A stretch of DNA of 64,000 bases, taken from the NCBI RefSeq assembly GCF_002732165.1, contig NZ_MRZO01000004.1:1-64000 (forward strand), given 5' to 3'. This stretch comes from Staphylococcus xylosus. Lineage in GTDB: Bacteria > Bacillota > Bacilli > Staphylococcales > Staphylococcaceae. How positions within the stretch are numbered: the stretch's first letter is position 1; every line of letters begins with the position of its first letter. The position numbers and the translations under genes were made by a program. Of the stretch, positions 26,925 through 36,348 are shown in pieces. The notes beneath the pieces were generated by a model, which saw only the letters and a program-made list of their open reading frames with translations, was not told the origin of the DNA and searched no databases.

Positions 26925-27284
26925 TTAAGCTTTAAATGGTTGAGTACTTATTTCTAACGCAGCAGCTAATTGACCTTCATAGTTAAAACCTGCTAATAGA
27001 AACTCGCCATTTTCATTTACTTCGTAATGTGTTAACCCTTGAACATAAACCCAACCGTTATCTTTTAATTTGAGTCCAACGCGGAAAGGGTCTTTGTTAC
27101 CACCTTTAAGTTGCGCATGTTCATAAGTCACTTGAATATTTCTTAAAAAGGTTCCTGCATTAAATATACGTTGGTCAAAGTGTGCGGCGTAAGCACCATT
27201 TGTTGTTTCAACGTGTAAGTATACAGGTTTATGCTCATATGAAGAAAGTAAAGATTGTACTTTTTCATGATTGATTTCTTCCAA
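26925..27284 (-). CDS. yojF: YojF-family protein (DUF1806)
   Basis: This 119-residue soluble protein of DUF1806 is the usual upstream neighbour of bshB2. The conserved block YAAHFDQRIFNAGTFLRNIQVTYEHAQLKG is visible. Its function is not known; the constant pairing hints at a supporting role in bacillithiol metabolism. AGGAGG precedes the start. A palindrome at 27342-27358 lies in its upstream region. Confidence 0.87.
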   Translation of the reverse strand: MEEINHEKVQSLLSSYEHKPVYLHVETTNGAYAAHFDQRIFNAGTFLRNIQVTYEHAQLKGGNKDPFRVGLKLKDNGWVYVQGLTHYEVNENGEFLLAGFNYEGQLAAALEISTQPFKA

Positions 27285-27649
27285 AATTTTGCCTCCTTGC
27301 TTTCAAAACCCAACATTACAAAATTCATTTGATTTAAATTTAGTACAAATAATGTACTCTAAAATATATCTATAGTCTAGTTTAAACCGACTTTTGCACA
27401 TTTGCTACCTGAAAAGTGAATTTTATATACCAGAATTGTACTGTAATTTTGATTATCTATCTATTCTACTAAAAACAACAATAGAAATGTATAACTCTGC
27501 TCATTTTAATGTAAATAATTTCTATTCTGTAAAAAATGTGGGTTCTAAAATTCAAATTCTGTTAAAACTACTATAAAAACGTATAATGTAAGTTATAACC
27601 ATTTGTAGTATAAAGTAGTTTGATCATCTTAACAGGAGGGCATTTGTTT
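27285..27649. other. divergent intergenic region yojF/nagB
   Basis: This spacer holds the promoters of two divergent units: a palindrome AGTACAAATAATGTACT at 27342-27358 on the yojF side, and a TATAAT box near 27584 about 65 nt before nagB. A 60-codon open frame at 27394-27576 has no ribosome site or recognisable domain and is not called. Confidence 0.5.
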
Positions 27650-28378
27650 ATGAAAATAACAAATCTTGGGACGAGAAGTTATGCTTCTTTTTATGTAGCT
27701 TGTGAGTTATACAAACAGATGAGTCAACAATGTCATAGTAAATTAGGTTTAGCTACAGGCGGTACCATGGTTGAAGTCTATAAATTTTTAGTCGAGTTAT
27801 TAAATAAAAACAAGTTAGACGTATCTCAAATAGAAACATTTAATTTAGACGAATATGTAGGACTTGATGCTGCACACGTACAAAGTTATCACACATATAT
27901 GAATGACGTATTATTCAAACGTTATCCCCACTTTAATCCATCATTAGTTCATATTCCAAATGGAAATGCGGAGAATTTAGATGAAGAAACAAAGCGTTAT
28001 GAATATTTAATAAACCAACAAGGTCCGGTAGACATTCAAATATTAGGTATCGGCGAAAATGGACACATTGGTTTTAACGAGCCTGGTATAGATGTGAATA
28101 GTGCCACACATGTTGTAAATTTAACAGAAAGTACGATTAATGCGAATAGTCGCTATTTTGAAGATGGAGATGAAGTGCCAAGTCAGGCAATTTCTATGGG
28201 ACTTTCTACAATTTTAAAAGCGCAGAGAATCATTTTACTAGCATTTGGAGAGAAGAAAAGAGCGGCTATTGAGAAATTAGCTGAAAATGAAGTGAATAGT
28301 GATGTGCCAGCTACAATATTACATGCACATCCTAATGTAGAAATTTATGTTGATGATGAGGCAGCACCTAGATTATAG
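27650..28378 (+). CDS. nagB: glucosamine-6-phosphate deaminase
   Basis: This 242-residue enzyme converts glucosamine-6-phosphate to fructose-6-phosphate and ammonia. Family motifs are GLATGGTMVEVY (phosphate loop), FNLDEYVGL with the catalytic Asp, and GIGENGHIGFNEPG. AGGAGGG about 10 nt upstream selects ATG 27650. It is the short Firmicute form without the C-terminal allosteric tail of E. coli NagB. The hxl genes follow 113 bp later. Confidence 0.94.
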   Translation: MKITNLGTRSYASFYVACELYKQMSQQCHSKLGLATGGTMVEVYKFLVELLNKNKLDVSQIETFNLDEYVGLDAAHVQSYHTYMNDVLFKRYPHFNPSLVHIPNGNAENLDEETKRYEYLINQQGPVDIQILGIGENGHIGFNEPGIDVNSATHVVNLTESTINANSRYFEDGDEVPSQAISMGLSTILKAQRIILLAFGEKKRAAIEKLAENEVNSDVPATILHAHPNVEIYVDDEAAPRL

Positions 28379-28491
28379 TGATTGAGTTTTAATTATATGG
28401 AAACGGGTAAATATTTTAAGCGTAAGATTTTTAAAGCGTAAGCTAAGCCCAATGAGGCTTTGATAATCTAATTCAAGAAGGGATGATCATT

Positions 28492-29124
28492 TTGGAATTA
28501 CAACTAGCAATTGATTTATTAAACAAAGAGGAAGCGGCAGAGCTTGCAAATAAAGTTAAAGACTATGTAGATATTGTAGAAATTGGTACACCGATTGTGA
28601 TAAATGAAGGGTTACCAGCGGTACAACATTTAAATGATAATATTGAAGGCGTTAAAGTTTTAGCTGACCTTAAAATTATGGACGCAGCAGATTATGAAGT
28701 GAGCCAAGCAGTGAAGTTTGGTGCAGACGTAGTAACTATTTTAGGTGTTGCTGAAGATGCTTCTATCAAGGCTGCAGTAGAAGAAGCACATAAACATGGT
28801 AAAGAATTATTAGTCGATATGATAGCAGTACAAGATTTACAAAAACGTGCGAAAGAATTAGATGAATTAGGTGCGGATTATATTGCAGTTCACACTGGTT
28901 ATGATTTACAGGCTGAAGGCGAATCACCATTAGAAAGTTTGCGCCAAGTGAAATCAGTAATTAAAAGTTCTAAAGTTGCGGTAATCGGTGGTATTAAACC
29001 CGATACAATTAAAGAAGTGGTAGCAGAAGACCCAGATTTAGTTGTAGTTGGTGGCGGTATCGCTAATGCAGATGATCCAGTAGAAGCTGCAAAACAATGT
29101 AAAGATGCGATTGAAGGCAGATAA
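28492..29124 (+). CDS. hxlA: 3-hexulose-6-phosphate synthase
   Basis: This 210-residue (beta/alpha)8 enzyme of the OMP decarboxylase superfamily condenses formaldehyde with ribulose-5-phosphate, the first step of the ribulose monophosphate pathway; in non-methylotrophs it detoxifies formaldehyde. ADLKIMDAADYE carries the D-x-K-x-x-D metal/phosphate residues, and GGIKPDTIKEV and VVVGGGIANADDP form the phosphate site. TTG 28492 is chosen because AAGGGATG lies 9 nt upstream, whereas the in-frame ATG at 28483 is inside that site. hxlB follows directly. Confidence 0.93.
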   Translation: MELQLAIDLLNKEEAAELANKVKDYVDIVEIGTPIVINEGLPAVQHLNDNIEGVKVLADLKIMDAADYEVSQAVKFGADVVTILGVAEDASIKAAVEEAHKHGKELLVDMIAVQDLQKRAKELDELGADYIAVHTGYDLQAEGESPLESLRQVKSVIKSSKVAVIGGIKPDTIKEVVAEDPDLVVVGGGIANADDPVEAAKQCKDAIEGR

Positions 29125-29125
29125 T

Positions 29126-29674
29126 ATGACTGAAATTACAAACTATCGTCTAATCTTAGACGAACTAGACCATACCCTTTCACATGTGAAAGATAATGAA
29201 GCTGAAGTTTTTTTAGCACAGGTCGTTAAAGCGAAACAAGTTTTTGTTGCTGGAAAGGGTCGTTCTGGCTTTGTGGCAAATAGTTTTGCTATGCGTTTAA
29301 ACCAACTAGGTAAATATGCATATGTTGTAGGAGAGTCAACGACGCCTTCCATTACTTCAGAAGATTTATTTGTAATTATTTCTGGATCAGGAAAAACTGA
29401 GCATTTGAAACTTTTAGCTGATAAAGCTAAAAGCGTTGGCGCTGAAGTAGTTTTAATGACGACAAGTCCAAATTCACCCATCGGTCAATTAACTAATGCA
29501 ATCATTGAGTTACCAGCGGGGACTAAATACGATGCAGAAGGTTCGGCTCAACCCTTGGGCAGTTTATTCGAACAAGCATCACAAATATTTTTAGACAGCA
29601 TCGTTTTAGATCTAATGCCAGAGCTGAATATAGATGAAGAAACTATGCAACAAAACCACGCAAATTTAGAATAA
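29126..29674 (+). CDS. hxlB: 6-phospho-3-hexuloisomerase
   Basis: This 182-residue SIS-fold isomerase converts 3-hexulose-6-phosphate to fructose-6-phosphate, finishing formaldehyde fixation. GKGRSGFVANSFAMRL and the SGSGKTEHLK loop bind the sugar phosphate, and Glu in PLGSLFEQAS is the catalytic region. It starts one base after the hxlA stop codon, so the two are co-translated. A hairpin with eight T follows. Confidence 0.93.
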   Translation: MTEITNYRLILDELDHTLSHVKDNEAEVFLAQVVKAKQVFVAGKGRSGFVANSFAMRLNQLGKYAYVVGESTTPSITSEDLFVIISGSGKTEHLKLLADKAKSVGAEVVLMTTSPNSPIGQLTNAIIELPAGTKYDAEGSAQPLGSLFEQASQIFLDSIVLDLMPELNIDEETMQQNHANLE

Positions 29675-30101
29675 CAAAGATGTTCAAGCGGTTAGGCACA
29701 TAAATCACTAACATCTTTTAACTGTCGACAAGGTCTCCGACTTTGTTGACAGTTTTTTTTGCGTAATTTCGTGAGCGAACTTTAGACTATATACCACAGC
29801 TATTGATATTCTCGTGAACATATACTGCCTTATTAATTTATATCTTGTTTATATGCAGATATAAGATATAGCTTAAATTGGAAGTTTTTTATATTTATTA
29901 TGTTGTTAAAATTTATATTATAAATATATAATGGGTTTATTAGTGTTTGCCAACTATTAAAGTAAGGGCTTTCAAAAAATAAGCTTATAATTTAATATGA
30001 ATTAAATAGATAAAAATAAATGAATTTAGCTAACTAGGAATAATAATATAAAGCTAGGATATATTGATGTTTTAGCATCTAATGAGATGAAGGTGAGATG
30101 T
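29675..30101. other. intergenic region hxlB/sensor kinase
   Basis: After the hxl terminator (29720-29760) the region is AT-rich without a gene. An inverted repeat ATATCTT/AAGATAT spans about 29839-29869. No clear -35/-10 pair for the kinase gene was identified. Confidence 0.45.
29720..29760 (+). terminator. terminator of hxlAB
   Basis: AACTGTCGACAA pairs with TTGTTGACAGTT, one bulge, followed by a run of eight T. Confidence 0.85.
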
Positions 30102-31682
30102 TTGAAGAAACGACAATGGAAATTAAGTACAATAATTATTATTTTTGTGTGTATTGTTGTGCTAATTTCTTTAGTTATTACTAGTATTTTGATAGGTAAT
30201 ACAGTTAAAAACTCTATTCATAAAACTGCTGAAGAGAAGGCTGAAGCTGTGTCTAGAACAACAGCGCAATCGAATATAGTCAAAAGAGGTTTGAAAAATA
30301 AAAGTAAGGAGCAACAAATACAGCGTTATACTTCAGAAATTAAATCAGCTACAGATGTCAGCTTTATTGTTGTCATGGATATGAATAGTATAAGAAAATC
30401 GCATCCCAATTCTGATTTGATAGGTAAAAAGTTTCAAGGCGGAGATGAATCCCCAGCTTTAAAAGGTAAAGAAATCATAACTGAGTCTAAAGGAACTTTA
30501 GGCAAATCATTAAGATCATTCACCCCAATTTATGACAATGGTAAACAGATTGGTTTAGTCGCAGTTGGCATCCCAATTGAAACTGTAAATGAAGCATTTG
30601 CATCAGGAATGAGAGATATTTTTATTGGTCTGATTATAGGTATGTTTTTCGGTATAATTGGTGCTTATTTATTGGCAAGATATATTAAAAAAATACTACA
30701 TGGTTTAGAACCTGCAATTATTGCGAAACGGTTAGAAGAAAGAAATACGATGTTGCAGTCAGTGCATGAAGGTATCGTTGCAGTAGATAAAGAAGGTAAA
30801 ATTAATTTAATAAATAAATCAGCTACACAAATATTTAAAAAAGCAGGTTTAGCAGAAAATCCGATAGGTCTAAAAATAAATGAATATTTGGATTCAACTC
30901 AATTGCATAACGTAGTAGAGCTTGGCCGACCTGAAGTTGATGAAGAACAAAATATTAACGGTGTAAAAATACTGGTAAATAGAGTACCATTATATGTTAA
31001 TAATCAAATCGTTGGAGCAATTTCAACTTTTAGAGATAAGACAGAGATGAGTAGATTATCTGAGCAGTTAGTAGGAGTAAAAACATATGCTGAAACATTA
31101 CGAGCGCAATCTCATGAATTTAGTAATAGGTTACATGTTATTATGGGCATGTTACAAATGGAAAATTATGAGGAAGTAAAACAATATATTCGAGAAATTG
31201 TGAGTTTTAGTGTTCAAGAAAATGTTAATATAGCTACACAAATTAAAGATGCAGCATTGGCAGGATTTCTAATTGGGAAACTGAGTTTGGCTAGAGAGAA
31301 AAATATTGAATTAACGATTCATATAAATGAAATAGTGCCGGAACCGCATGATAATCAATTAACACATGAAATAATTACTGTGATTGGTAATTTAATTGAT
31401 AATAGTATAGATGCTTTAGCAAATCAGAATAGCAAAATAATCAAAGTTAAATTAAATTATACTCAACAAAAGTTAAAAATTGATATTACAGATTCCGGGG
31501 AAGGCCTATCATCGCATATGCAACAAAAAATATTTGAAAAGGGTTATTCTACAAAAGGCGACAATAGGGGATATGGACTGTATTTAATAAATGAAAGTGT
31601 TAAGAAGTTAAACGGCTCAATTAACATCGATAACGATTCGGATGGATATACTAAATTTATAGTTGAAATACCATACGATTGA
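30102..31682 (+). CDS. CitA/DcuS-family sensor histidine kinase (MalK-like)
   Basis: This 526-residue membrane sensor has TM1 at about 7-32, an extracellular PAS/Cache domain (about 38-170, with FIVVMDMNSIRKSHPN and GLVAVGIP), TM2 at about 170-195, a cytoplasmic PAS domain (about 205-300), the phospho-acceptor His338 in QSHEFSNRLH, and an ATPase domain with NLIDNSIDAL and DSGEGL. This is the DcuS/CitA/MalK plan for sensing C4-dicarboxylates or citrate. TTG 30102 is preferred since AAGGTGAG precedes it; ATG 30087 is in frame. It is linked to the response regulator gene 14 bp downstream, and a malate-type transporter and malic enzyme lie 6 kb further on. Confidence 0.88.
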   Translation: MKKRQWKLSTIIIIFVCIVVLISLVITSILIGNTVKNSIHKTAEEKAEAVSRTTAQSNIVKRGLKNKSKEQQIQRYTSEIKSATDVSFIVVMDMNSIRKSHPNSDLIGKKFQGGDESPALKGKEIITESKGTLGKSLRSFTPIYDNGKQIGLVAVGIPIETVNEAFASGMRDIFIGLIIGMFFGIIGAYLLARYIKKILHGLEPAIIAKRLEERNTMLQSVHEGIVAVDKEGKINLINKSATQIFKKAGLAENPIGLKINEYLDSTQLHNVVELGRPEVDEEQNINGVKILVNRVPLYVNNQIVGAISTFRDKTEMSRLSEQLVGVKTYAETLRAQSHEFSNRLHVIMGMLQMENYEEVKQYIREIVSFSVQENVNIATQIKDAALAGFLIGKLSLAREKNIELTIHINEIVPEPHDNQLTHEIITVIGNLIDNSIDALANQNSKIIKVKLNYTQQKLKIDITDSGEGLSSHMQQKIFEKGYSTKGDNRGYGLYLINESVKKLNGSINIDNDSDGYTKFIVEIPYD

Positions 31683-31696
31683 AAGAAGGGGTAAAG

Positions 31697-32416
31697 ATGA
31701 TTGATGTATTAATTGTTGAAGATGATCCGATGGTCGCTCAATTAAACAAGCAATTTTTAGAGAAAATAGAAGGATTTAATATAAATGATATCGCACATAA
31801 CATTAAAGATGCTACAGTAATACTTCAATGTAAGAAGGTTGATCTAGTGTTATTAGATGTCTATTTACCAGATGAAAGTGGACTAACGTTGCTAAATTAT
31901 ATACGTCAGCATCAGTTGAAAACAGATGCAATCCTAATTACTGCAGCTTCAGATATAGAAAAGGTGCAAGCTGCACTACACTATGGAGTGGTTGATTACT
32001 TAATTAAGCCTTTTGAATTTGAAAGATTTGAACAAGCGTTGGTTAAATATAAGAATAAATTTCAAATATTTAATCAATGTAAAGTAGTAGATCAAACCGC
32101 GTTAGATGAAGCGCTGCTTAATAAGAGCAATGCTAATAATGAAACTAAAGCGACACTCCCTAAAGGTTTAACGCAAAGTACATTGCATGCGATAATTAAT
32201 AATGTGAATCAATCAGAAAAGAATGAGTTTTCTACTGCAGAAATTGCAGAAGTGGCTCATATATCTAGAGTTTCTGTGCGTAAATATTTAAAGTTTCTAG
32301 TAGAAATAGATATCCTCGAAGAATCACTCACTTATGGTATAGGGAGACCAGTTTATTTATATAAGTTTAAAAAGAAAAACATCAATTTTCTACAACGATA
32401 TATATCAATTAATTAG
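31697..32416 (+). CDS. CitB/DcuR-family response regulator (MalR-like)
   Basis: This 239-residue regulator has a receiver domain with acidic pocket EDD at 8-10, phosphorylated Asp54 in LLDVYLPDE, and KPFEF Lys near 104. The C-terminal helix-turn-helix (about 175-215, FSTAEIAEVAHISRVSVRKYLKFL) is of the DcuR/CitT type. AAGAAGGGG precedes ATG 31697. Its partner is the sensor kinase directly upstream. Likely targets are the 2-hydroxycarboxylate transporter and malic enzyme genes at 38-40.6 kb, as MalKR controls maeN and malic enzyme genes in Bacillus subtilis. Confidence 0.88.
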   Translation: MIDVLIVEDDPMVAQLNKQFLEKIEGFNINDIAHNIKDATVILQCKKVDLVLLDVYLPDESGLTLLNYIRQHQLKTDAILITAASDIEKVQAALHYGVVDYLIKPFEFERFEQALVKYKNKFQIFNQCKVVDQTALDEALLNKSNANNETKATLPKGLTQSTLHAIINNVNQSEKNEFSTAEIAEVAHISRVSVRKYLKFLVEIDILEESLTYGIGRPVYLYKFKKKNINFLQRYISIN

Positions 32417-32570
32417 AAATTAAGTAACACTGTCTCAAGTATATCTTTGTAGTGTCTATAACCTAAGATTTAATATCTACTGCTCAACTTGGACTATGAT
32501 TAAAGTCTAAAGTTCAAAAAGACATATAATTAGTTTATAATTGGAATTAATTAACTTTAGGAGTGTTCTT

Positions 32571-32939
32571 TTGAAATACTTTTTAATTACTATGGGTGTA
32601 TTATTTACAGTTATTGGTTTTGTAGGTGTTGTATTACCGCTATTACCTACGACTCCATTTTTGTTAGTTGCTGTTATTTGTTTTTCGAAGAGTTCGGAAA
32701 GATTTGAAACCTGGTTAGTGAATACTAAAGTTTATATAACTTATGTAGAAAGTTTTAAAAACAACAAAGGCTATACTTTGAAAAATAAATTTAAGTTATT
32801 GATTAGTGTTTATATTGTCGTAGGATTTTCGATTTTTATGATAGACCATTCATTAATAAGAGTAGGTTTGGTAATAATGGTGACAATCCAGACTATTGTG
32901 CTGTTTACAGTTGTTAAAACATTACCTAAGAATTTTTAA
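32571..32939 (+). CDS. YbaN-like DUF454 membrane protein
   Basis: This 122-residue inner membrane protein of DUF454 has about three hydrophobic segments (about 4-35, 73-92, 95-115) and the family block GVVLPLLPTTPFLLVAVICFSKSS. TTG 32571 has AGGAG 7 nt upstream. Its role is unknown. It is a single gene with no strong link to the two-component system before it. Confidence 0.8.
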   Translation: MKYFLITMGVLFTVIGFVGVVLPLLPTTPFLLVAVICFSKSSERFETWLVNTKVYITYVESFKNNKGYTLKNKFKLLISVYIVVGFSIFMIDHSLIRVGLVIMVTIQTIVLFTVVKTLPKNF

Positions 32940-33046
32940 ATTCAATAAGCATATTACATATGATAGTTTAAGAATAAAGGTATAGGACTGATATGCTTAA
33001 AAACGAGTTTTTTTGAGCGTTATCCTTTATAAAAGGAGGGCTGAAA

Positions 33047-33211
33047 ATGAAATTTATCAGTATTATTTTGGGTATTTTAGTGATACTGTCATGGTTGTTT
33101 GTACTTAAAGAGTACAAGCAAGGAAATGAGAAAACAGAAAAAGGTAAGACAGTCATCCTAATTGCTTGTGCTTTGACTTTTGTAATGACATTAATGAATT
33201 TCTTTGACTAG
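33047..33211 (+). CDS. 54-residue 2-TM membrane protein, unknown
   Basis: This small reading frame encodes two hydrophobic helices (about 3-20 and 36-50) joined by a charged loop (KEYKQGNEKTEKGK). It has an excellent AAAGGAGGG ribosome site 6 nt before ATG, which is the main argument that it is real. No family is recognised. A terminator-like hairpin follows at 33301. Confidence 0.6.
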   Translation: MKFISIILGILVILSWLFVLKEYKQGNEKTEKGKTVILIACALTFVMTLMNFFD

Positions 33212-33300
33212 TTAGAGACTTGGACATAATGCTAATTGGTTTTAAAAGTTTAGAGTTAAAATTTATAAATTCTAGTAATTATATTACATAATATAAATAG

Positions 33301-33345
33301 AAAAGCTCTCCGAAATCTGTACGTTAGGTTTCGGGGAGCTTTTTA
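33301..33345. terminator. bidirectional terminator
   Basis: AAAAGCTCTCCGAAA pairs with TTTCGGGGAGCTTTTT, closing a 13-nt loop, between convergent small membrane protein genes. Confidence 0.85.
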
Positions 33346-33354
33346 GCAAGAAAT

Positions 33355-33591
33355 TTAGTTTATTCTTTTAAATATAGTTGAGGCAATAGTACTAAAAATT
33401 GTAATACAAAGTAATACACATAAAAGTATGAAACTACTGCCAGCGACATTAAAACCCATTTCAAAAGTAGTACTACTCTTATGCATATAAAAATTTATAA
33501 TAATAGTAATTATCACGCCAATAAAGGAAAGTATGCTTATAATATCCATCATTAATTTAGCATAAGGGTACTTGATATTTTTAGTAATCAT
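33355..33591 (-). CDS. 78-residue 2-TM membrane protein, unknown
   Basis: This open frame encodes two strongly hydrophobic segments (about 14-36 and 48-72) with short polar ends. The ribosome site is poor (GTGAAG near ATG 33591), but it sits exactly against a terminator on its 3' side, as a real gene would. Nothing in it is recognised. Confidence 0.45.
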   Translation of the reverse strand: MITKNIKYPYAKLMMDIISILSFIGVIITIIINFYMHKSSTTFEMGFNVAGSSFILLCVLLCITIFSTIASTIFKRIN

Positions 33592-33848
33592 ATCTTCACT
33601 GCTTTCTTCGAATTTGATTTATGGAAAATACTAGTTGTTTATATTTAAAGTAAAGTGACAAATAAGAGATAGAAAAAACTCTTCATTTATCATTATAGGA
33701 TTAGCAATTCATTTTTTCTTGAATTTTAAATTTTAAACCTAATTATAAAATAAATAATATTTTGTGATAAACACTATATACATAATAACATAGTTTATTA
33801 ATATGTTATAATCGCAACAAATATATTTTAGGAAAAGGGGGTTTGATA

Positions 33849-34445
33849 ATGAAAGCTATAAAATACTCGTCACTAATTGTGTTAACATTACTATTAACAG
33901 CTTGCAATAATGCTAAGTCAGAATATGAAACCCCTGATAAAGAAGCACAAGCGACAGGGGTATCAACTGAAATATTTTCAAGTCAAAAAGTAGACGAAAC
34001 TATTAGTGAAGAAGAAATGGATTCAAACATTAAGAAATATTTGGATACGTTTAACACGTTGGAGGAAAATACTTCAAAAATTAGTGAGAGAGATGGGTTA
34101 AGTGAGAAGGATCAAGCAAATTTAAATAGATTAACAAAAATGGCTCACAAGAATGATGAAAACTTTAAGCATTTTATAGAATCAAATCAAATACCTGAAC
34201 AATATGAAAAAGGAAGTTTTGAAGTTAGTGATTATGTAACTTCTGTGAATGAATTAATGAGTAAAATCAATGATAAAGTAAATGAAACGAAAAATGAGTC
34301 ACATTCAGATAAGTCTAAATTAAAAGCGATAGGAGAAATTGAAGATCTGAATGCTAAATATAAAGATAGAGTTGATGGAAAAAAACAAGAAAAAGTAGAA
34401 CAATTTCTAAAAAAGCATGATATTAAAACAAAGGCGTTCGATTAA
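33849..34445 (+). CDS. NDxxF-motif lipoprotein
   Basis: This 198-residue secreted lipoprotein has a signal peptide of about 19 residues with lipobox LTAC; the cysteine at about residue 20 would be diacylated. The mature part is highly charged and helical, with the NDENF motif that gives the family its name. Function is unknown. GGGGG 7 nt upstream selects ATG 33849. It ends at an 18-bp perfect terminator stem. Such lipoproteins are frequent in staphylococcal accessory regions. Confidence 0.8.
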   Translation: MKAIKYSSLIVLTLLLTACNNAKSEYETPDKEAQATGVSTEIFSSQKVDETISEEEMDSNIKKYLDTFNTLEENTSKISERDGLSEKDQANLNRLTKMAHKNDENFKHFIESNQIPEQYEKGSFEVSDYVTSVNELMSKINDKVNETKNESHSDKSKLKAIGEIEDLNAKYKDRVDGKKQEKVEQFLKKHDIKTKAFD

Positions 34446-34473
34446 AATAAAAGAGAAATATTTTGGTTAGTAA

Positions 34474-34522
34474 AGTTAATCCCCTCACTACTGTAATGCA
34501 TGTAGTGAGGGGATTAACTGTT
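34474..34522. terminator. perfect 18-bp hairpin after the lipoprotein gene
   Basis: AGTTAATCCCCTCACTAC (34474-34491) and its exact complement (34502-34519) form a stable stem, with few T residues after it on either strand. Confidence 0.75.
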
Positions 34523-34535
34523 TAAATAAGTCTAT

Positions 34536-34655
34536 TTAGTTACCGAACTTATTTTCTTTTAAACTATTATAAGTCTGTTGTTTATTCTTGTTTTTTAATT
34601 TAATGAATGTTGGATATAGCAAAATTAATAAAACGACTAAAATTTTGGGGGACAA
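34536..34655 (-). CDS. 39-residue single-TM protein with TTG start
   Basis: The frame from TTG 34655 encodes MSPKILVVLLILLYPTFIKL followed by a Lys/Asn/Gln-rich tail. AGAGGTG lies 7 nt before the TTG. One membrane helix (about 4-20) with a basic cytoplasmic tail resembles many short membrane peptides. Function is unknown and it could be a chance frame. Confidence 0.4.
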   Translation of the reverse strand: MSPKILVVLLILLYPTFIKLKNKNKQQTYNSLKENKFGN

Positions 34656-35031
34656 ATTGATACACCTCTTTACTAGGTCTAATGAAAAATTTACGTGTAA
34701 CTGTTGATATATTAAAAAAATAAATTTCCTAATTGGCATTTATAAAAATAAATACTAAATAAGCTTAACATAATGTTTGCTTACATTAAATATTACTTAA
34801 AGGTAATAATTTTTAAGTTTTTATAGAAATTGATAAATTTAAAAGCACAAATTATATTGATTAGGTTAATGGTTATTAAGTAATTCTTTTTATTAGAGTA
34901 AATGATTTTATTTGAAAATAAATATTTATAATATAATTAATCGTAAAATTTATTGATAAAAATCAAAAAAACTATTTATTATTGTATTGATAAAAGATAA
35001 ACTTATTATGAAAATAAATTGGAGGTTTATT

Positions 35032-36258
35032 ATGGGGAAGATAAAAGAATTTTTAAACAGATTTAAATGGATTTTGATTGGAGCATTAATTTTGGTAATT
35101 ATTATCGCTGTTATCGCAACATTGATAGTGAAAAACCATAAAGTAAATGTTGAGGATGATGTGAAAGTTGAATTTAGTGGTTACAATAAATCAGGATCAG
35201 CAGAAATCACAGATGACTCCTATGAAAAAGTAATGAACAAGCTTTATGTACGTGCATTAAAACAATCCAACTTCAAAAATAAAGAAGTAATTAAGATGAT
35301 TGAAGATAATAACACAGAAGAAATTGAAGAAGAAAATTTAAATTATGAAGAACAACAACAAGTTAGACAAGCATCAAAAATAATGGAAAATGTAGATTTT
35401 GATATACATAACGATACTGATTTGAAAAACGGGGACAAAGTCAAAGTTAAATTAGAAATCAAAAAAGGTATCTCAAAAGATTATAAATTGAAAGCCAAAG
35501 AATTCACAAAAGAATTTAAAGTGAAAGGGCTAGAAGAACCTAAAAATTTAACAGCCAAAGATTTATTTAAAGGTTTAAAACCAAAATTTACTGGTGTGAA
35601 TGGCGCAGGTTCATTTAATTTAGTAAGTAAAGATGCACCTAAAACATTAAAAGATTTGTCACTTTCTAATTATGAGTTCACAGTACCTGATAATGGAAAT
35701 TTAAAAAATGGTGAAGAACTTAATCTGAAAATCCCTCAGGATTTAGTAGATGATATAAATAACAGTGGTTCCAACACTTTTAGTGGTAGTAAATCTTATA
35801 AAGTGAAAGTTAAAGATTTAAAAGATATTAATAATCTTGATAACATCACGGAGGTTCTAGAAAAAAATAATAAGTTAATTAATAAAGCGTATGAAAGCAG
35901 CAAATACACAAAATATAATACTGAAAATATAGGTAATTATTACAAAGTTCAAAATGGAAATTCTGAAGGCAGTATATATTCAGATGAAGAAGAAGATAAA
36001 CAAAGTGAAAAAGTAACACCTGTTTCAGATATTGAACCTACAAATCTAACGCTTATTACAACAACAAGAATTACTGAAACAGGTGAATTTACTGACTCAG
36101 AAGTTAAATATAGCTATGAAGGATATGAAAATTATAAGCTAGAAGACAATAGACTAGTTAAAGACGATACTACTGAAGAACTCTCAATGACAAGCTCAAA
36201 AGAAAAATTAGATGAATTGACTAAAAAACTCGACTCAGATAATTATAAAAAAATGTAG
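35032..36258 (+). CDS. membrane-anchored extracellular protein, TcaA-like architecture
   Basis: This 408-residue protein has one N-terminal membrane helix (about 12-35) after a basic stretch; the remainder is a hydrophilic, Lys/Asp/Asn-rich extracellular chain. Internal repeats of a fold such as 'VKVEFSGYNKSGSAEI' near residue 45 and 'KPKFTGVNGAGSFNL' near residue 185, each followed by 'NGD/NGEELNLKI' strands, suggest two related domains. The plan resembles TcaA-type surface proteins but the cytoplasmic zinc ribbon is missing. TGGAGG 8 nt upstream selects ATG 35032. Role unknown. Confidence 0.7.
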   Translation: MGKIKEFLNRFKWILIGALILVIIIAVIATLIVKNHKVNVEDDVKVEFSGYNKSGSAEITDDSYEKVMNKLYVRALKQSNFKNKEVIKMIEDNNTEEIEEENLNYEEQQQVRQASKIMENVDFDIHNDTDLKNGDKVKVKLEIKKGISKDYKLKAKEFTKEFKVKGLEEPKNLTAKDLFKGLKPKFTGVNGAGSFNLVSKDAPKTLKDLSLSNYEFTVPDNGNLKNGEELNLKIPQDLVDDINNSGSNTFSGSKSYKVKVKDLKDINNLDNITEVLEKNNKLINKAYESSKYTKYNTENIGNYYKVQNGNSEGSIYSDEEEDKQSEKVTPVSDIEPTNLTLITTTRITETGEFTDSEVKYSYEGYENYKLEDNRLVKDDTTEELSMTSSKEKLDELTKKLDSDNYKKM

Positions 36259-36348
36259 TAGTATTTATACGTAATATTTAGAACGTTAAGAATAATGTTA
36301 TATCTATTTAAAAGTTTTAATAAAAAAAAGCAACTGAGGGGATAATTC

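Noticed and set aside
27394..27576. 60-codon frame between yojF and nagB
   Set aside because: No ribosome site, no domain, and it occupies the divergent promoter region.
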